This document shows, one piece after another, positions 9,311 to 17,445 of a DNA stretch of 64,000 bases. Source of the stretch: Streptomyces sp. HSG2. Its GTDB lineage: Bacteria; Actinomycetota; Actinomycetes; Streptomycetales; Streptomycetaceae. The notes under the pieces were generated by a model. The model was not told the DNA's origin, did not search any database, and saw nothing but the letters and a program-made list of their open reading frames with translations. A program made the position numbers and the translations under genes. How positions within the stretch are numbered: the first letter of the stretch is position 1; every line of letters begins with the position of its first letter. Where the stretch lies: contig NZ_CP066801.1 of the NCBI RefSeq assembly GCF_016598575.1, forward strand, positions 5,218,529 through 5,282,528, read 5' to 3'.

Positions 9311-11403
9311 GGGGCGGCCCCACCTCCACCGCGGCCATGACGGCCAGCCCGGAAACGATCCGCCGACAGCGTCCACGGCACTGCCCCGATGGCGAGTACG
9401 TGCAGTTCGTCCGCGGTCAGGACGGCTTCAACCACCACTACCTCAACGCCAAACTGCGCTACTACCGCGCCTTTCGCGAGCGGTGGCCGGACCTGGCCGC
9501 CTGGTTCGCCGAGTCGCTGGTCGAGCGAGTGGGCCGACGGCCCGGCGAGTCCTTCCACCGGCCCTCGTTCCCGTCCTCGCACAGGGCCCGGCCCTACCTG
9601 ACCTACCTCGGCCTGCGCGGATATGCGACGTTCGACTACCGGTGGATGTTCGCCGTCGACCAACTGCGCGTCCACGACCAGGCTGCGCTCGCCGGGATCG
9701 ACCTGGGCACCACGGCGCTGGTCGAGGAGGCCCTCGAACTCGGCTACAGCGGCCCGGCCGCGCGGCAGGCGATGTCCTGGTCGGTGGCCCGCATCGTGCT
9801 CCGCAACAGCCTGACCGACGTCAACGAAATCACCGGCGAGCACATCGCCGAGATGCTGGAGGCGATCCGGCTCTTCCCCGAGGACCCCGAGTTCACGGCC
9901 TTCTACCCCTCGGCCCAGCAGTTCTACGAAGGGCCGGCGAAGGGCTGGATCACCCATTTGCACCAGTTGGAGGTAGTGCTCTTCCACCGCGGCCAGGTCG
10001 CCACCCAGCCGCGCAAGTTGATGCCCTCGTGGAAGGAGCCCTTGAAGCTGCCGCCGCGGATGCTGGCCGTCGCGGAGAGGTGGCTGGCGGCCCGCAAGCT
10101 GACTGACGCGCCCTCGACGGTGGACAAGCTGGAACTCGCGGTGCGGGTCTTCGGCCATTGGCTCGGCGAGCACCACCCCGGCATCACTACCTTCGCCGAC
10201 GTCACCCGCCAGCACTGCCTGGACTGGATCGGTCACCTCGCCGAGGCGCCGGCCAAGAGCACAGGCAAGCCGCTGGGCGTCATGTCGCGGATCCAGCGGA
10301 TCTCCGGGCTCTCACAGTTCTTCCGGGACACCGCGCTCTGGCAGTACGACGACGTGCCCGGCCACACCCTCATCGGCGCCGGGGACGCACCGAAGTACAC
10401 CGAGAAAGTTCCGCGGTTCATCCCCGAACAGGACCTCGACCGGCTGATGCCCGCCATCAATGCTATCTCCTGCCCGTTCCAGCGGGCCGCCCTGCTGGTC
10501 GCCCGCTGGTCCGGCGCCCGCCGCACCGAGATCCAGCGCCTGCCGCTGGACTGCCTGGACCGCTATCCCAACGGCACCGCCCGGCTTCGCCTGTCCGGCC
10601 GCAAAACCTACAAGGAGCGCGTCGTCCCCCTGCACGAGGACGCCGCCGAGGCCCTGCAAAAGGTCATTGACCTGCGCAGGAACGCACCGGAGCGGCCGTT
10701 CACCGACGAGCGGACCGGCGAGGAGATCCGCTACCTGTTCATGAGCCACGGCAAGCTGCTGTCGACGTACTACCTGTTCGAGACCCCGATCCAGGCCGCC
10801 TGCAAGGCCGTCGGCCTGGTCCGCCCCGGCGGTCGCGGAGGCACCGGCCGCGGCACCGTCTCCGCTCACCGCTTCCGCCACACCGTCGGCACGCAGCTCG
10901 CCGAACGCGGCGCCAAGCTCCACACCATCATGAAGGTCCTCGGACACACCTCGGTGAACATGGCACTCGTCTACGCGCAGATCAGCGACCAGGAGGTCCT
11001 GCGCGACTACAAGGCCGTGCTCGGCCCCGGCGCCACCATCGCCGGCCCGGCCGCCGAGGAACTGCGCAGCGGCACACTGCCCGATACGTCGATCGACTGG
11101 CTCAAGACCAACTTCTTCAAGACCGAGCTCGAGCTGGGCCGCTGCCTCCGCCTCCCCGCTGAAGGCCCCTGCGAATGCGACCTCTACCTGACCTGCGCGA
11201 AGTTCGTGACTACCCCCGAATACGCGCCGAGGTTGCGCGCACGGCGGGAGGTCGAGGAGGCCCTCGCCCACGACGCGGCCGAACGCGGCTGGGACCGGGA
11301 GGTCGAGCGTCACCGCTGCACCAGCGAACGTATCGAAAGACTCCTGGCCGACCTCAGCCAGCCGATCAACGCGGCAGCGGAGGAGGACGGCTCCAGTGCG
11401 TGA
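9307..11403 (+). CDS. large tyrosine recombinase B of Tn554-like element
   Basis: A 698-aa protein whose ATG overlaps the TGA of recombinase A. The N-terminal 330 residues include a phage-integrase-like core-binding region. The catalytic domain shows the first Arg in RWSGARRTEIQRL, a H-R-F-R-H-T box (SAHRFRHTVGTQL), KVLGHTSVNMALVY with the Tyr, and a C-terminal Cys-containing extension (GPCECDLYLTCAKF) typical of TnpB-like recombinases. It is likely the partner of recombinase A in transposition. A third gene, tnpC, which normally follows, is not evident. The next gene is convergent and begins 17 bp away. Confidence 0.85.
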   Translation: MRGGPTSTAAMTASPETIRRQRPRHCPDGEYVQFVRGQDGFNHHYLNAKLRYYRAFRERWPDLAAWFAESLVERVGRRPGESFHRPSFPSSHRARPYLTYLGLRGYATFDYRWMFAVDQLRVHDQAALAGIDLGTTALVEEALELGYSGPAARQAMSWSVARIVLRNSLTDVNEITGEHIAEMLEAIRLFPEDPEFTAFYPSAQQFYEGPAKGWITHLHQLEVVLFHRGQVATQPRKLMPSWKEPLKLPPRMLAVAERWLAARKLTDAPSTVDKLELAVRVFGHWLGEHHPGITTFADVTRQHCLDWIGHLAEAPAKSTGKPLGVMSRIQRISGLSQFFRDTALWQYDDVPGHTLIGAGDAPKYTEKVPRFIPEQDLDRLMPAINAISCPFQRAALLVARWSGARRTEIQRLPLDCLDRYPNGTARLRLSGRKTYKERVVPLHEDAAEALQKVIDLRRNAPERPFTDERTGEEIRYLFMSHGKLLSTYYLFETPIQAACKAVGLVRPGGRGGTGRGTVSAHRFRHTVGTQLAERGAKLHTIMKVLGHTSVNMALVYAQISDQEVLRDYKAVLGPGATIAGPAAEELRSGTLPDTSIDWLKTNFFKTELELGRCLRLPAEGPCECDLYLTCAKFVTTPEYAPRLRARREVEEALAHDAAERGWDREVERHRCTSERIERLLADLSQPINAAAEEDGSSA

Positions 11404-11639
11404 TCACCCCATGGCGGAGCTAGCGGAGCGGTCCTTGCTCGTCAACGTGGACAGTGGGCTCCGACAAGAACACGTCAGCATCCACCGGGCCATAGGCGAT
11501 GTTGAAGGTGTCCAGCCAGTACGACCAGTCCCGCACACCCGCCGCACTGCTGAAACGGTAGTTGGGGCCTTGACCCCGGATCCTGGACACCCGAGACACT
11601 TGGATCTTGAAGGTCCAGGAGAACGGATGTCCCGTGGTC

Positions 11640-11939
11640 ATGAAGCACTACCCGCCTGAGTTCAAGGCGGACGCGGTCGCGTTGTACGAGTCGCGGCCCG
11701 GGGCGACGATCAAGTCGGTCGCCGCTGATCTGGGGGTCAACCCGGAGACGCTGAGGAACTGGATCCGGGCGGCCGGTGCCGCCCGTCCCCGTGGCCGCCG
11801 CCCGGAGGGTCCGGCGGTGCCGGAGTCTTCGCTTCAGGCAGAGCTCGCCGCCGCGCGGAAGAAGATCCGCGAGCTGGAGGAGGAACGCGAGCTCCTGCGG
11901 AAGGCCGCGAAGTATTTCGCCGGGGAGACGCGCTGGTGA
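11640..11939 (+). CDS. IS3-family OrfA (copy 1)
   Basis: A 99-aa protein starting at ATG 11640 (MKHYPPEFKADAVALYES), the usual OrfA start. It has an HTH_Tnp_1-type helix-turn-helix (IKSVAADLGVNPETLRNWI) and a C-terminal leucine-zipper coiled coil (LAAARKKIRELEEERELLRKAAKYF) that multimerises the transposase. Its stop overlaps the start of orfB. In IS3 elements OrfA is often fused to OrfB by -1 frameshifting, and the overlap here would allow it. Confidence 0.88.
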   Translation: MKHYPPEFKADAVALYESRPGATIKSVAADLGVNPETLRNWIRAAGAARPRGRRPEGPAVPESSLQAELAAARKKIRELEEERELLRKAAKYFAGETRW

Positions 11940-12835
11940 ACCGCTTCCAGTTCGTCTGCGACCACCAGCGCCGATACGGCGTGAAGCGGTTGTGCCAGGT
12001 CCTGGGCATCGCCCGCTCCAGCTTCTACTACTGGCGCCGGACCGCACCGGACCGGGCGGCCCGCCGGGCGGCCGACGCCCAGCTCGCCGCACGGATCCAA
12101 ACCGTCCACCGGGAGTCGGACGGCACCTACGGTGTCCCCAGGATCACCGCCGAGCTCCGCGAGGACGGTGAGCGCGTCAACCACAAGCGCGTCGCCCGCC
12201 TCATGCGCACTGCCGGTATCGCCGGGACGCGCCTGCGCCGCAGACACCGCACCACGGTCCCGGACCCGGCCGCCGCGAAGGCGCCCGACCTGATCGGCCG
12301 GGACTTCACCGCCACGGAGCCGAACACCAGGTATGCCGGCGATATTACGTATCTCCCGCTGGAAGGTGGGAAGTTCCTCTATCTCGCCACGGTCATCGAC
12401 CTCGCCTCGCGCCGCCTGGCCGGATGGGCGCTGGCCGATCACATGCGGACCGAGCTCGTCACCGATGCCCTGGACGCGGCGATACGGACCCGCGGCAGCC
12501 TCGCGGGGGCCGTCATGCACAGCGACCACGGGGCGCAATACACCAGTCGGGCCTTCGCCCACGCCTGCGCGAAGGCCGGTGTCCGCCAGTCCATGAGCGC
12601 GGTCGGCAGCTCGGCGGACAACGCGCTGGCCGAGTCCTTCAACGCGACGTTCAAGCGGGAAACCCTCCAAGGCCGCAAGAGCTGGTCCAGCGAGCGCGAA
12701 GCCCGGCTCGACGCCTTCCGATGGCTGAACCGCTACAACACCCGACGCCGCCACTCACGACTCGGACAACGCAGCCCGATCGCCTACGAGACGGCACTCG
12801 CCGCAACATCAACTACGCTGGCTCAAGCCGCATAG
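11936..12835 (+). CDS. IS3-family transposase OrfB (copy 1)
   Basis: A 299-aa protein from GTG 11936. It has an HTH_21 segment (ESDGTYGVPRITAELR-x-DGERVNHKRVARLM) followed by an rve-type DDE core: GDITYL (Asp), MHSDHGAQYTS (Asp) and NALAESFNATFKRE (Glu, in the D-D-35-E spacing). The end HSRLGQRSPIAYE is typical of the family. The frame is intact, so this IS copy may be active. Confidence 0.9.
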   Translation: MNRFQFVCDHQRRYGVKRLCQVLGIARSSFYYWRRTAPDRAARRAADAQLAARIQTVHRESDGTYGVPRITAELREDGERVNHKRVARLMRTAGIAGTRLRRRHRTTVPDPAAAKAPDLIGRDFTATEPNTRYAGDITYLPLEGGKFLYLATVIDLASRRLAGWALADHMRTELVTDALDAAIRTRGSLAGAVMHSDHGAQYTSRAFAHACAKAGVRQSMSAVGSSADNALAESFNATFKRETLQGRKSWSSEREARLDAFRWLNRYNTRRRHSRLGQRSPIAYETALAATSTTLAQAA

Positions 12836-13322
12836 CCCGTGTCCAGGATTCGGGGTCAAGGCCCTTGAGCTGCCAGCGGACCCACTGGCCGGAGGCAAGA
12901 CGCACGGCCGGGGGCCGTCGCGGCCGAGGTGGGATGGCGAACAGGGGCTGCACTCGGGGAAGGACGCGCAGCCGGCCGTCGGCTTCGCGAAGCTGGACGT
13001 CAACCTTGCGCAGGTCTTCCTCGACGCCATGGGGCTCGAAGCCGTCTCGTTCATGCATGCGGACCACGTGCGCAAACGAGGGCGGCACAGGCGGGACAGT
13101 GAAGCCGACAGGGGCCGCGTTCCTACGGGCGGCGGCCTCTCCGCCGCGGGACTGTTTCGTCCAGGACGTCCGTATCCACTGGACGGTGATTTCCACGGCC
13201 TCCACCCCTGCCACTCCATCGAAGATCTCACTTTATGCGCGCGGCTTCTCCGGCCCGCGCCAACACCGCCAACGGCCCGAGCGGCAACCCGAAGGAAGAT
13301 CAACTTGAACTGTCCACATAAA

Positions 13323-14052
13323 GTCGGAGATCGGGTTCGGCATCACGAGGCTGCTGAACTTCGACCTGCTGCCCAGGATCAAGCGGATCAACAAGGTGAA
13401 GCTGTACCGGCCGACGGCCGGCGCCCCGGACGCCTACCCGCAGCTGGTCCCGGCGCTGACCCGCCCGATCCGCTGGGAACTCATCGCCCAGCAGTACGAC
13501 CAGATGATCAAGTATGCGACCGCGATCCGGACCCGGACCGCGTCCACCGAGGCGATCCTGCGCCGCTTCACCCGCAACGCCTCCCACCCCACCTACGCGG
13601 CCATGCTGGAGGTCGGCCGCGCGCAGAAAACCATCTTCGTGGCCCGCTATCTGCGGCTGCGGGATCTTCAGCGGGAGATCGAGGAGGGCTTGAACGTCAT
13701 GGAGTCCTCCAACGGCGCCAACTCCGTGATCGCCTACGGCAAGGGCGGAGAGATCGCCTCGAACCGGCGCGACGAACAGGAGATGTTCGTCCTGTGCCTG
13801 CGCATCCTCCAGTCCGCCCTGGTCTACGTGAACACCCTGATGCTTCAGAACATCCTCGGTGAGCCGGAGTGGGCGGACCTCCTCACCCCTGCCGATCGGC
13901 GCGGTCTGACCCCGCTGTTCTGGTCCCACGTCCGGCCCTACGGCGACGTGAACCTCGACATGGACGCCCGCCTCAACCTCGCCGCGGCGGCCGTTCCGGG
14001 GCCCCGGGCCGCGGACAGCGACGCCGCCCGATCCACCGTGGAGAGCGCATGA
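13323..14052 (+). pseudogene. tnpA: Tn3-family transposase, C-terminal part
   Basis: Resumes the transposase with SEIGFGITRLLNFDLLPRIK and runs to the TGA at 14050-14052. The catalytic Glu region characteristic of Tn3 transposases falls in the QKTIFVARYLRL...GLNVMESSN and SNRRDEQEMFVLCLRILQSALVYVNTL part. An internal ATG at 13396 opens a 218-codon frame, but it is only the tail of tnpA. Together with 4325-5321 and 6752-8068 it would encode a Tn3 transposase of roughly 1010 residues. Confidence 0.85.
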
Positions 14053-14358
14053 ACCTGGTCCGCTACAGGCCCGGGACCGGGCCGCACCGGCATCTCGCCT
14101 GGCGCGACACCGACACGTGGCTGCCCCAGGCCCATGCCTGGGCCACCGTGCTGGCCTCACCCGCGTGGTGGCGTCTGCCGGACGATGACCGTGAGGCCCC
14201 CACCGCTCCGGCATCGAACTCGCCTACTGGATAAACCGCCAGGTCCACCGAAGCGGCCTGTGCATGTTGTGCTGGATGCACAAGAGCGAGCCCGGCGTCC
14301 TCTTCTGCGACGGCGGCCGGTGCCGCAACTTTACCCAGCTCCTCCAGGTACTCGCGTG
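14049..14358 (+). pseudogene. small gene coupled to tnpA, frameshifted
   Basis: Starts at an ATG that overlaps the tnpA stop (ATGA), so it was co-translated with the transposase. The first frame (MNLVRYRPGTGPHRHLAW...) stops after 61 codons. The +1 frame then reads HRSGIELAYWINRQVHRSGLC... through a small Cys cluster (CMLCW and FCDGGRC) to a TGA at 14356-14358. This looks like one protein of about 103 residues broken by the loss of a single C in the C run at 14195-14199. Function unknown. Confidence 0.55.
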
Positions 14359-14508
14359 ACCACTTCTGCGGCCGTACAGCCGAAGCGGCGCCCGAAGCCA
14401 CCTCTTAGAGTGCGGTATGTGGCGTTCTGTCGGTCTTGTCATCGCTCGATGGTGTGACGTTGGGGCATCGTTGCCGGTCAGGCGTTCGGGGTTCGCTTGG
14501 GTTGTGGC

Positions 14509-15337
14509 ATGAGCATGCGCAAGCCGTACCCGAGTGATCTCACCGATGAGCAGTGGGAGCTCGTCGAACCCGTGATCACGGCGTGGAAGGCCCGGCATCC
14601 GTCGGTCAGCGGGCATCAGGGGAAGTACGCGATGCGGGAGATCGTGAACGCCATCCTCTACCAGAATCGCACGGGGTGTCAGTGGGAGTTCCTGCCCCAC
14701 GACATGCCCCCGCCCGGAGCGGTGAAGTACTACTTCTACCTCTGGCGCGACGAGGGCACCGACCAGGACATTCACGACTGCTGCGCTGGCATCTGCGAGA
14801 GAAGCGGAAACGATTAGCCGACCCGAGCCTGGTGATCCTGGACACGCAGAGCATCCACGCCGCAGTCGGTGTCCCGGCCACGACGACCGGCAAGGACGCC
14901 GCGAAAAGGGTGCCGGGAGGAAGAGATGCCTGGCCGTGGACGTACTGGGCCTGGTCGTGGACTGCGTCGTCCTGCCCGCCTCCGCGCACGAGAACACCGC
15001 CGGCATCGCCCTGCTGGACGGTGTCGCCGGGCAGTGCGACACCGTGGCCAAAGCCCTGGTCGACCAGGGCTTCAAGAAGAAGGTCGTCGATCACGGCAAG
15101 AACGTGGGCATCGACGTCGAGATCGTCGAGCGCAACCCGGCCGGCAAGGGCTTCGTCGTGCAGGCCAAGCGGTGGATCGTGGAGCAGACGAACGGGATCC
15201 TGATGTTCTACCGCCGTCTCGTACGCGACTACGAACACCGGCCCGCCTCCTCCCGATCCCGCGTCTTCTGGGCGATGACCTCCGTGATGAGCCGCCGACT
15301 CACCGGAGCCACCCTCGCTTCCTGGAGGACCACGTGA
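14509..15337 (+). pseudogene. IS5-family transposase, two frameshifts (copy B)
   Basis: Compared with the intact copies, one C is missing near 14779 (cacgactgctg instead of cacgacctgctg) and one G near 14917 (gtgccgggagg instead of gtgccggggagg). The first deletion moves translation to an early TAG at 14815-14817. The two shifts do not compensate for each other. The rest of the gene looks identical by eye, so inactivation is recent. This copy could only move if transposase is supplied by another copy. Confidence 0.88.
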
Positions 15338-15756
15338 GCGAGAACCCACAGGTCAAAGCCATCCTGGAACACATCGAAACCCGCGAGCGTGAACTAGCCG
15401 ACCAGGCCGGGCAGTTCCGGGACCGCATCGAGGAGCTCAGAGTGCGGCTCGGCGAGATCGACGCGGAGAGCGAGAACCTGCGCATCACCCGCAAGACCCT
15501 CCTCGCTCTCCCACTGCCCACACCCGCCACTGAGCCGGACCGCCCCGACATCCCGGACCACCCCGCCTACCAGCAGATCCTCACCGCCCTGGCCGACGAG
15601 GGCCGACCGATGCGCGCCCGCGACCTCTGCCAGGCCCTCGACCTGCCGACCCTCCCGAAGAACACCGAAGGCATCCGCTCCAAACTGAAACGCCTGGTCA
15701 GCCGCGGCATCCTCGTCGAACCTGAACCCGGCTTGTTCACCCGCCCCGAGACCTGA
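15334..15756 (+). CDS. IS-encoded coiled-coil/winged-helix protein (copy B)
   Basis: Same 140-residue protein as in copy A, starting at GTG 15334 in a GTGA overlap with the end of the broken transposase frame. The coding sequence is intact even though the upstream gene is not. Without translation of the transposase to its normal stop, coupled initiation would probably be poor. Confidence 0.7.
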   Translation: MSENPQVKAILEHIETRERELADQAGQFRDRIEELRVRLGEIDAESENLRITRKTLLALPLPTPATEPDRPDIPDHPAYQQILTALADEGRPMRARDLCQALDLPTLPKNTEGIRSKLKRLVSRGILVEPEPGLFTRPET

Positions 15757-15975
15757 AGGCCACCCCGAACCCACGACCAGCGGTCCTTCCCCAACCCTCA
15801 ATCACGAAACGGACAAGAGCTCACGTTCCGCACTCTTATGGCTTCGGGCGCCTCTTCTTATCGTGGGGTGTGGCTTACGGGGCAGCACAGCGCTTACCTA
15901 TGGGAGTGCCGTGCTGGCGGGAGGGCACGCCGCCCGCACCGTGCTTGCCCGGCCTGACGTCCAGCTGGCGCCACC

Positions 15976-16340
15976 TCATTTGCTGCTCTGGCCCGTCCTC
16001 AGCGATACGGAAGAGATGGCGAGCAGGGACCAGTGTGCAGCCTCGCACTCGCCCATCCGGTCCGCAACGGTCTGGTGCAGGCGGGGCCAGACATGGGCCT
16101 GACTCCATTCGTTGTACCGCCGGTAGACGGTCGGCCAGCTGGGCCCGAAGACCGGCGGCAGCTGCCGCCAGGTACATCCGGTGCTCGCTACCAGGAAGAT
16201 CGCCGCCAGCACCTCCCGGTCGTCGGCCCTGCGGCGGCCGCCGCCCTGCGGGCGTCTGACGACTGTCGGGGGCACGACCTCGCGGAAGAGGTCCCACAGT
16301 TCGTCGGGGACCAGACGTTCAACGAGTCCGGATACAACTC
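15976..16340 (-). pseudogene. IS5-type transposase N-terminal fragment
   Basis: On the minus strand the translation LVERLVPDELWDLFREVVPP...DDREVLAAIFLVASTGCTWRQLPPVFG...VYRRYNEWSQAHVWPRL is the DUF4096-type N-terminal domain of an IS5-family transposase different from the 1430-bp IS. No catalytic domain follows, so it is a remnant. The upstream boundary near 16340 is approximate because no clear start is visible. Confidence 0.7.
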
Positions 16341-16509
16341 GTCCTGCCTCCGGGGAGCCATCGGGGGCCCATCCCGAGGAAGCGGTTGTTGGGATGAGGA
16401 TGGAGGACACACAAACCCTCTCACCGGCCTGGCGGGAGCAGCCGGGAACAGTGGGCACGCGCATTGCGGCCGCGGGGACGACGGGCAGGGGGATCAGCGG
16501 TCGGCCCGA

Positions 16510-17445
16510 TCAGGACGTCCGGGCACGCTGGGTAACAACGATGCAGGCGAGCACCACCGCTGCGGTGAGGGGCACGGTGGCGGTCAAGTGCTCACCGAGT
16601 AGGAGCACTGCCCACACGAGCGTCAGCAGTGGCTGGGCAAGCTGGAGTTGGCTGGCGCGCGCCACCCCGATCAGGCCCATGCCCTTGTACCAGACGACGA
16701 AGCCGCCGAACTGGGAGATGGCGGCGATGTAGGCCATACCGGCGACGGCCTTGGCGGTCAGGTGCACTGGCTCGTGCGGCAGCGCCAGGACGGACACCAG
16801 CAGGTTGACGGGGGCGGAGAGCGTCACCCCCCAGGCGATGACGTGCCAGCCCGGCATGCGGGCCGAGAGTCGGCCGCCCTCGGCGTAGCCGGCCGCACAG
16901 ACCAGCAGGGCCCCGAAGAGATAGAGGTCGGCAAGGCTCGGGCGGCCGTGGTTCTGCGAGAGCGTGAAAGCGATGACGGTGACCGCGCCGGTGCCGGCGG
17001 CCGCCCAGAACGCTTTCGAGGGATGGCGCCGGGTGCGGAAGGCGGAGATGCTCGCCGTGGCCATCGGGAGTGCCCCGATGACGACCGCCGAGTGTGCCGT
17101 CGAGGAGGTCTGCAGCGCCAGGGTCGTCAGCAGCGGGAACCCGATGGCGCAGCCGCCAGCTACAACGGCGAGGGCGGCCCAGTCGGCCCGGGCCGGGATG
17201 GGTGCCCGTGTCAGGAGGAGCGCTGTGAGAGCGATGACGGCGGCCAGCACACCGCGAACCCCTGTGGCGCTCCAGGGGCCGAAGCCGTCCAGGGCCCAGA
17301 CTGTCCCGGGGAAGCTGAAGGAGAAGCTGAGGACGCCGAGGGCGGCGAAGAAGGTGCCGTCGCGCATCGCCGACGGTCGCGAAGGCGTGGGTGACGATGA
17401 TGGCGCTATTGGCGCGTTGACGATAGCGCTACGATCCTGTGTCAT
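16510..17445 (-). CDS. EamA/DMT-family transporter
   Basis: A 311-aa membrane protein with about ten hydrophobic segments in the two-repeat pattern of EamA (drug/metabolite) transporters, such as FFAALGVLSFSFSFPGTVWAL in the first repeat and GGFVVWYKGMGLIGVARAS followed by LVWAVLLLGEHLT in the second, a family signature. It is probably an exporter in the cell membrane; the substrate is unknown. Its ATG (17445-17443) overlaps the ATG of the divergent MocR-type gene in the tetranucleotide CATG. I infer that the transporter is controlled by that neighbour, a common arrangement for MocR regulators. Confidence 0.88.
   Translation of the reverse strand: MTQDRSAIVNAPIAPSSSPTPSRPSAMRDGTFFAALGVLSFSFSFPGTVWALDGFGPWSATGVRGVLAAVIALTALLLTRAPIPARADWAALAVVAGGCAIGFPLLTTLALQTSSTAHSAVVIGALPMATASISAFRTRRHPSKAFWAAAGTGAVTVIAFTLSQNHGRPSLADLYLFGALLVCAAGYAEGGRLSARMPGWHVIAWGVTLSAPVNLLVSVLALPHEPVHLTAKAVAGMAYIAAISQFGGFVVWYKGMGLIGVARASQLQLAQPLLTLVWAVLLLGEHLTATVPLTAAVVLACIVVTQRARTS
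17401..17443. promoter_or_regulatory. candidate operator next to divergent EamA/MocR starts
   Basis: The start codons of the two divergent genes overlap, so there is no ordinary intergenic spacer. Just beside them is a perfect 8-bp palindrome TAGCGCTA (17424-17431), within the larger CGATAGCGCTACGAT, and an imperfect repeat GGCGCTATTGGCGC is nearby (17402-17415). MocR proteins bind short repeats at their own promoter, so these are candidate sites. This lies inside the first codons of the transporter gene, and transcripts may be leaderless. Inference only. Confidence 0.4.

Larger units (their letters stand above)
11570..12859 (+). mobile_element. IS3-family insertion sequence, copy 1 (1290 bp)
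   Basis: Terminal inverted repeats TTGACCCCGGATCCTGGACA (11570-11589) and, read from the other end, TTGACCCCGAATCCTGGACA (12840-12859), with one mismatch in 20. It is flanked on both sides by GGCC (11566-11569 and 12860-12863), and removing the IS plus one GGCC restores the host gene frame, so GGCC is the likely target duplication. It carries orfA (11640-11939) and orfB (11936-12835). Confidence 0.9.
11420..13214 (-). pseudogene. hypothetical passenger gene split by IS3 copy 1
   Basis: On the minus strand a frame runs from about 13214 (GTG, start uncertain) to 12864 and ends at the IS in RWQLKG. After removal of the IS and one copy of the 4-bp GGCC repeat it continues in frame as KGPNYRFSSAAG and ends at the TAG at 11420-11422. 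The assembled product would be about 165 aa, with no family I recognise. The C-terminal part (DWSYWLDTFNIAYGPV) looks like real protein. It is converging with recombinase B and sits inside the Tn554-like element. Confidence 0.6.
8069..13322 (+). mobile_element. Tn554-like transposon with two tyrosine recombinases, itself interrupted by an IS3 element
   Basis: Bounded by the two halves of the Tn3 transposase gene: the left junction is after catggcca (8068) and the right junction is before gtcggagatc (13323). Fusing these restores the conserved TDSHGQSEIGF in frame. It holds two overlapping tyrosine recombinase genes (8135-9310 and 9307-11403), the typical core of Tn554-type elements, and a convergent passenger gene cut by an IS3 copy (11570-12859). 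I see no obvious tnpC. No target duplication is seen, as expected for recombinase-driven insertion. Confidence 0.75.
14408..15835 (+). mobile_element. IS5-family insertion sequence, copy B (1428 bp)
   Basis: Same terminal repeats as copy A (GAGTGCGGTATG... and ...CGTTCCGCACTC). It is flanked by a clean 3-bp duplication TTA (14405-14407 and 15836-15838). It is two bases shorter than the other full copies because of two single-base losses in the transposase gene. Confidence 0.92.

Noticed and set aside
11396..11430. tnpC gene of the Tn554-like element
   Set aside because: A GTG overlaps the end of recombinase B, but the frame shows no TnpC-like sequence and a convergent gene starts within 20 bp.
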